Shown here in pieces: positions 11,907 through 12,913 of a stretch of 12,913 bases of DNA. Position 1 is the first letter of the stretch, and each line of letters opens with the position of its first letter. Below the pieces are notes generated by a model. That model made no database searches. It saw nothing but the letters and a program-made list of their open reading frames with translations, and was not told where the DNA came from. Origin of the DNA: Planctomycetota bacterium (GTDB lineage: Bacteria > Planctomycetota > Phycisphaerae > Phycisphaerales > SM1A02); contig RFQW01000012.1 of NCBI GenBank assembly GCA_009924765.1, forward strand, positions 1 through 12,913, written 5' to 3'. The translations under genes and the position numbers were made by a program.

Positions 11907-12913
11907 ATGTCCGTAGCCGTCAAGACAGCCACCCTTCCCAACGGCCTCACCATTCTTGGTGAGGTGGATCCAGCGGCCCATACCGCCGCAGCGGGCTTCT
12001 TCGTGCGCACCGGCGCACGGGATGAACCCACGCCCCTGATGGGTGTGAGTCACTTCCTCGAGCACATGATGTTCAAGGGTTCGCAGAAGCGCGGCGCGCT
12101 GCAGGTGAACGAGGACTTCGATCGCATCGGCGCCAGTCACAACGCCTTCACCAGCGGCGAGATGACCTGCTTCCATGCGCATGTGCTGCCCGAGCACCTG
12201 CCGGCGGCGGTGGAGATGCTGGCCGACATCCTGCGACCCGCGCTGCGACAGGCCGACTTCGACGAGGAGAAGGGCGTGATCCTGGAGGAGATCGCCATGT
12301 ACGAGGACAACCCGTTCATGGCGCTGTACGAGCGCATGCTGGAGCACTACTACAAGGGCCACACCATGAGCCACCGGGTGCTTGGCACCAAGGAAAGCAT
12401 CACGGCGCTCGAGCGCGATGCGATGGCGCACTACTTCAACGACCGTTACGCATCCGACACCATGGCGCTGGCCGTGGCTGGCCGTGTGGACTTCGATGCA
12501 TTGGTGAAGCAGGTCGCGCAGGTGTGTGGTGCGTGGCCGGGCGGCATGCCGGGCCGTGCGCATCCGGCGTTCAAGCCGACGGCGGCCGATTTCAAGCAGA
12601 CGATGGCCAACATGAGCCGCGCGTATCTGGGCATGATGATGCCGGCACCCGCGCTGAACGATCCGCGTCGCTACGCCGCGAGTCTGGTTGCGCAGGTGCT
12701 GGGTGACACGGAGGGCAGCCGCTTCTACTGGAGTCTGGTGGAGACCGGTCTCGCCGAGGAAGCCACCTGCAACTTCGAGGGTCGAGATGGACTGGGTGAG
12801 TACCTGGTGCTGTCGGCGTGCACCAAGGAAGCCGTTCCGGAAGTGAAGGCGAAGCTGCTGCAGGAGATGCAGTCGCTGCCATCCACCCTGGATCAGGCGG
12901 AGCTGGATCGCGC
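11907..12913 (+). CDS. M16-family zinc metallopeptidase (3' end off window)
   Basis: About 335 N-terminal residues are visible and the frame is open at the right edge. The inverted zinc motif HFLEH occurs at 49-53 (His49, catalytic Glu52, His53) within GVSHFLEHMMFKGS. The third ligand is probably Glu128 in GVILEEIAMYED. Other M16 landmarks are the opening LPNGLTIL, GASHNAFTSGEMTCF and, in the second half, YLGMMMPAP and VLGDTEGSRFYWSL. This is the M16B type (mitochondrial-processing-peptidase-like), usually about 400-450 residues, so roughly a quarter is missing. No signal peptide is seen, suggesting a cytoplasmic enzyme for peptides or small proteins; the substrate is unknown. The ATG at 11907 is preceded by TAGACT and no ribosome site. 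Confidence 0.93.
   Translation, partial: MSVAVKTATLPNGLTILGEVDPAAHTAAAGFFVRTGARDEPTPLMGVSHFLEHMMFKGSQKRGALQVNEDFDRIGASHNAFTSGEMTCFHAHVLPEHLPAAVEMLADILRPALRQADFDEEKGVILEEIAMYEDNPFMALYERMLEHYYKGHTMSHRVLGTKESITALERDAMAHYFNDRYASDTMALAVAGRVDFDALVKQVAQVCGAWPGGMPGRAHPAFKPTAADFKQTMANMSRAYLGMMMPAPALNDPRRYAASLVAQVLGDTEGSRFYWSLVETGLAEEATCNFEGRDGLGEYLVLSACTKEAVPEVKAKLLQEMQSLPSTLDQAELDR

Noticed and set aside
1..12913. tRNA, rRNA, CRISPR array, transposon ends or phage genes
   Set aside because: No repeat-spacer pattern, transposase or integrase motif, tRNA-like fold or rRNA signature was seen on either strand.

Overview
The window looks like a stretch of chromosome from a GC-rich (sixty-odd percent by eye) bacterium, most likely in or near the Planctomycetota. 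The evidence is a BatA/VWA 'aerotolerance-type' operon whose last gene ends in a VDGWPRWEYRYLKN-like motif, an HPt protein with an HQxKGAAGGYGY motif, an RNase Z-like protein next to dnaA, and a very short-leadered or leaderless promoter style (TANNNT 6-7 nt before the start codon). The assignment is by recognition only and is moderately confident. No tRNA, rRNA, CRISPR array, insertion sequence or phage gene was seen.

Layout. Positions 1-5196 (minus strand) hold a tightly coupled operon: moxR AAA+ ATPase, a DUF58 protein, a BatA-like membrane protein and a VWA-type membrane protein that runs off the left edge. Stops and starts overlap by 4 nt (GTGA, ATGA, ATGA). The BatA-like gene is split by an apparent one-nucleotide frameshift near 2395-2420. 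Only 22 bp away and divergent is mutM/fpg (5219-6079, plus). A 505-bp AT-richer gap (6080-6584) with DnaA-box-like sites and hairpins separates it from dnaA (6585-7955, minus), which has a recognisable promoter and a structured leader. An RNase Z-type metallo-beta-lactamase-fold gene (8194-9144, minus) lies upstream of dnaA.

From 9217 rightwards most genes are on the plus strand: an HPt phosphotransfer protein, a receiver-GGDEF diguanylate cyclase 6 nt behind it, recO, and an M16 zinc peptidase cut by the right edge. A small PilZ protein (11421-11774, minus) lies convergently between recO and the peptidase. HPt, diguanylate cyclase and PilZ together suggest a local phosphorelay-to-cyclic-di-GMP circuit.

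Gene orientation switches from leftward (1-5196) to rightward (9217 onwards) around dnaA, as expected if the replication origin lies here. The most notable observations are the 22-bp divergent promoter with interlocked -10 elements, the TANNNT leaderless starts, the candidate origin, the split batA-like gene, the cyclic-di-GMP genes, and a roughly five-fold excess of GATC over chance in the two genes counted by hand.
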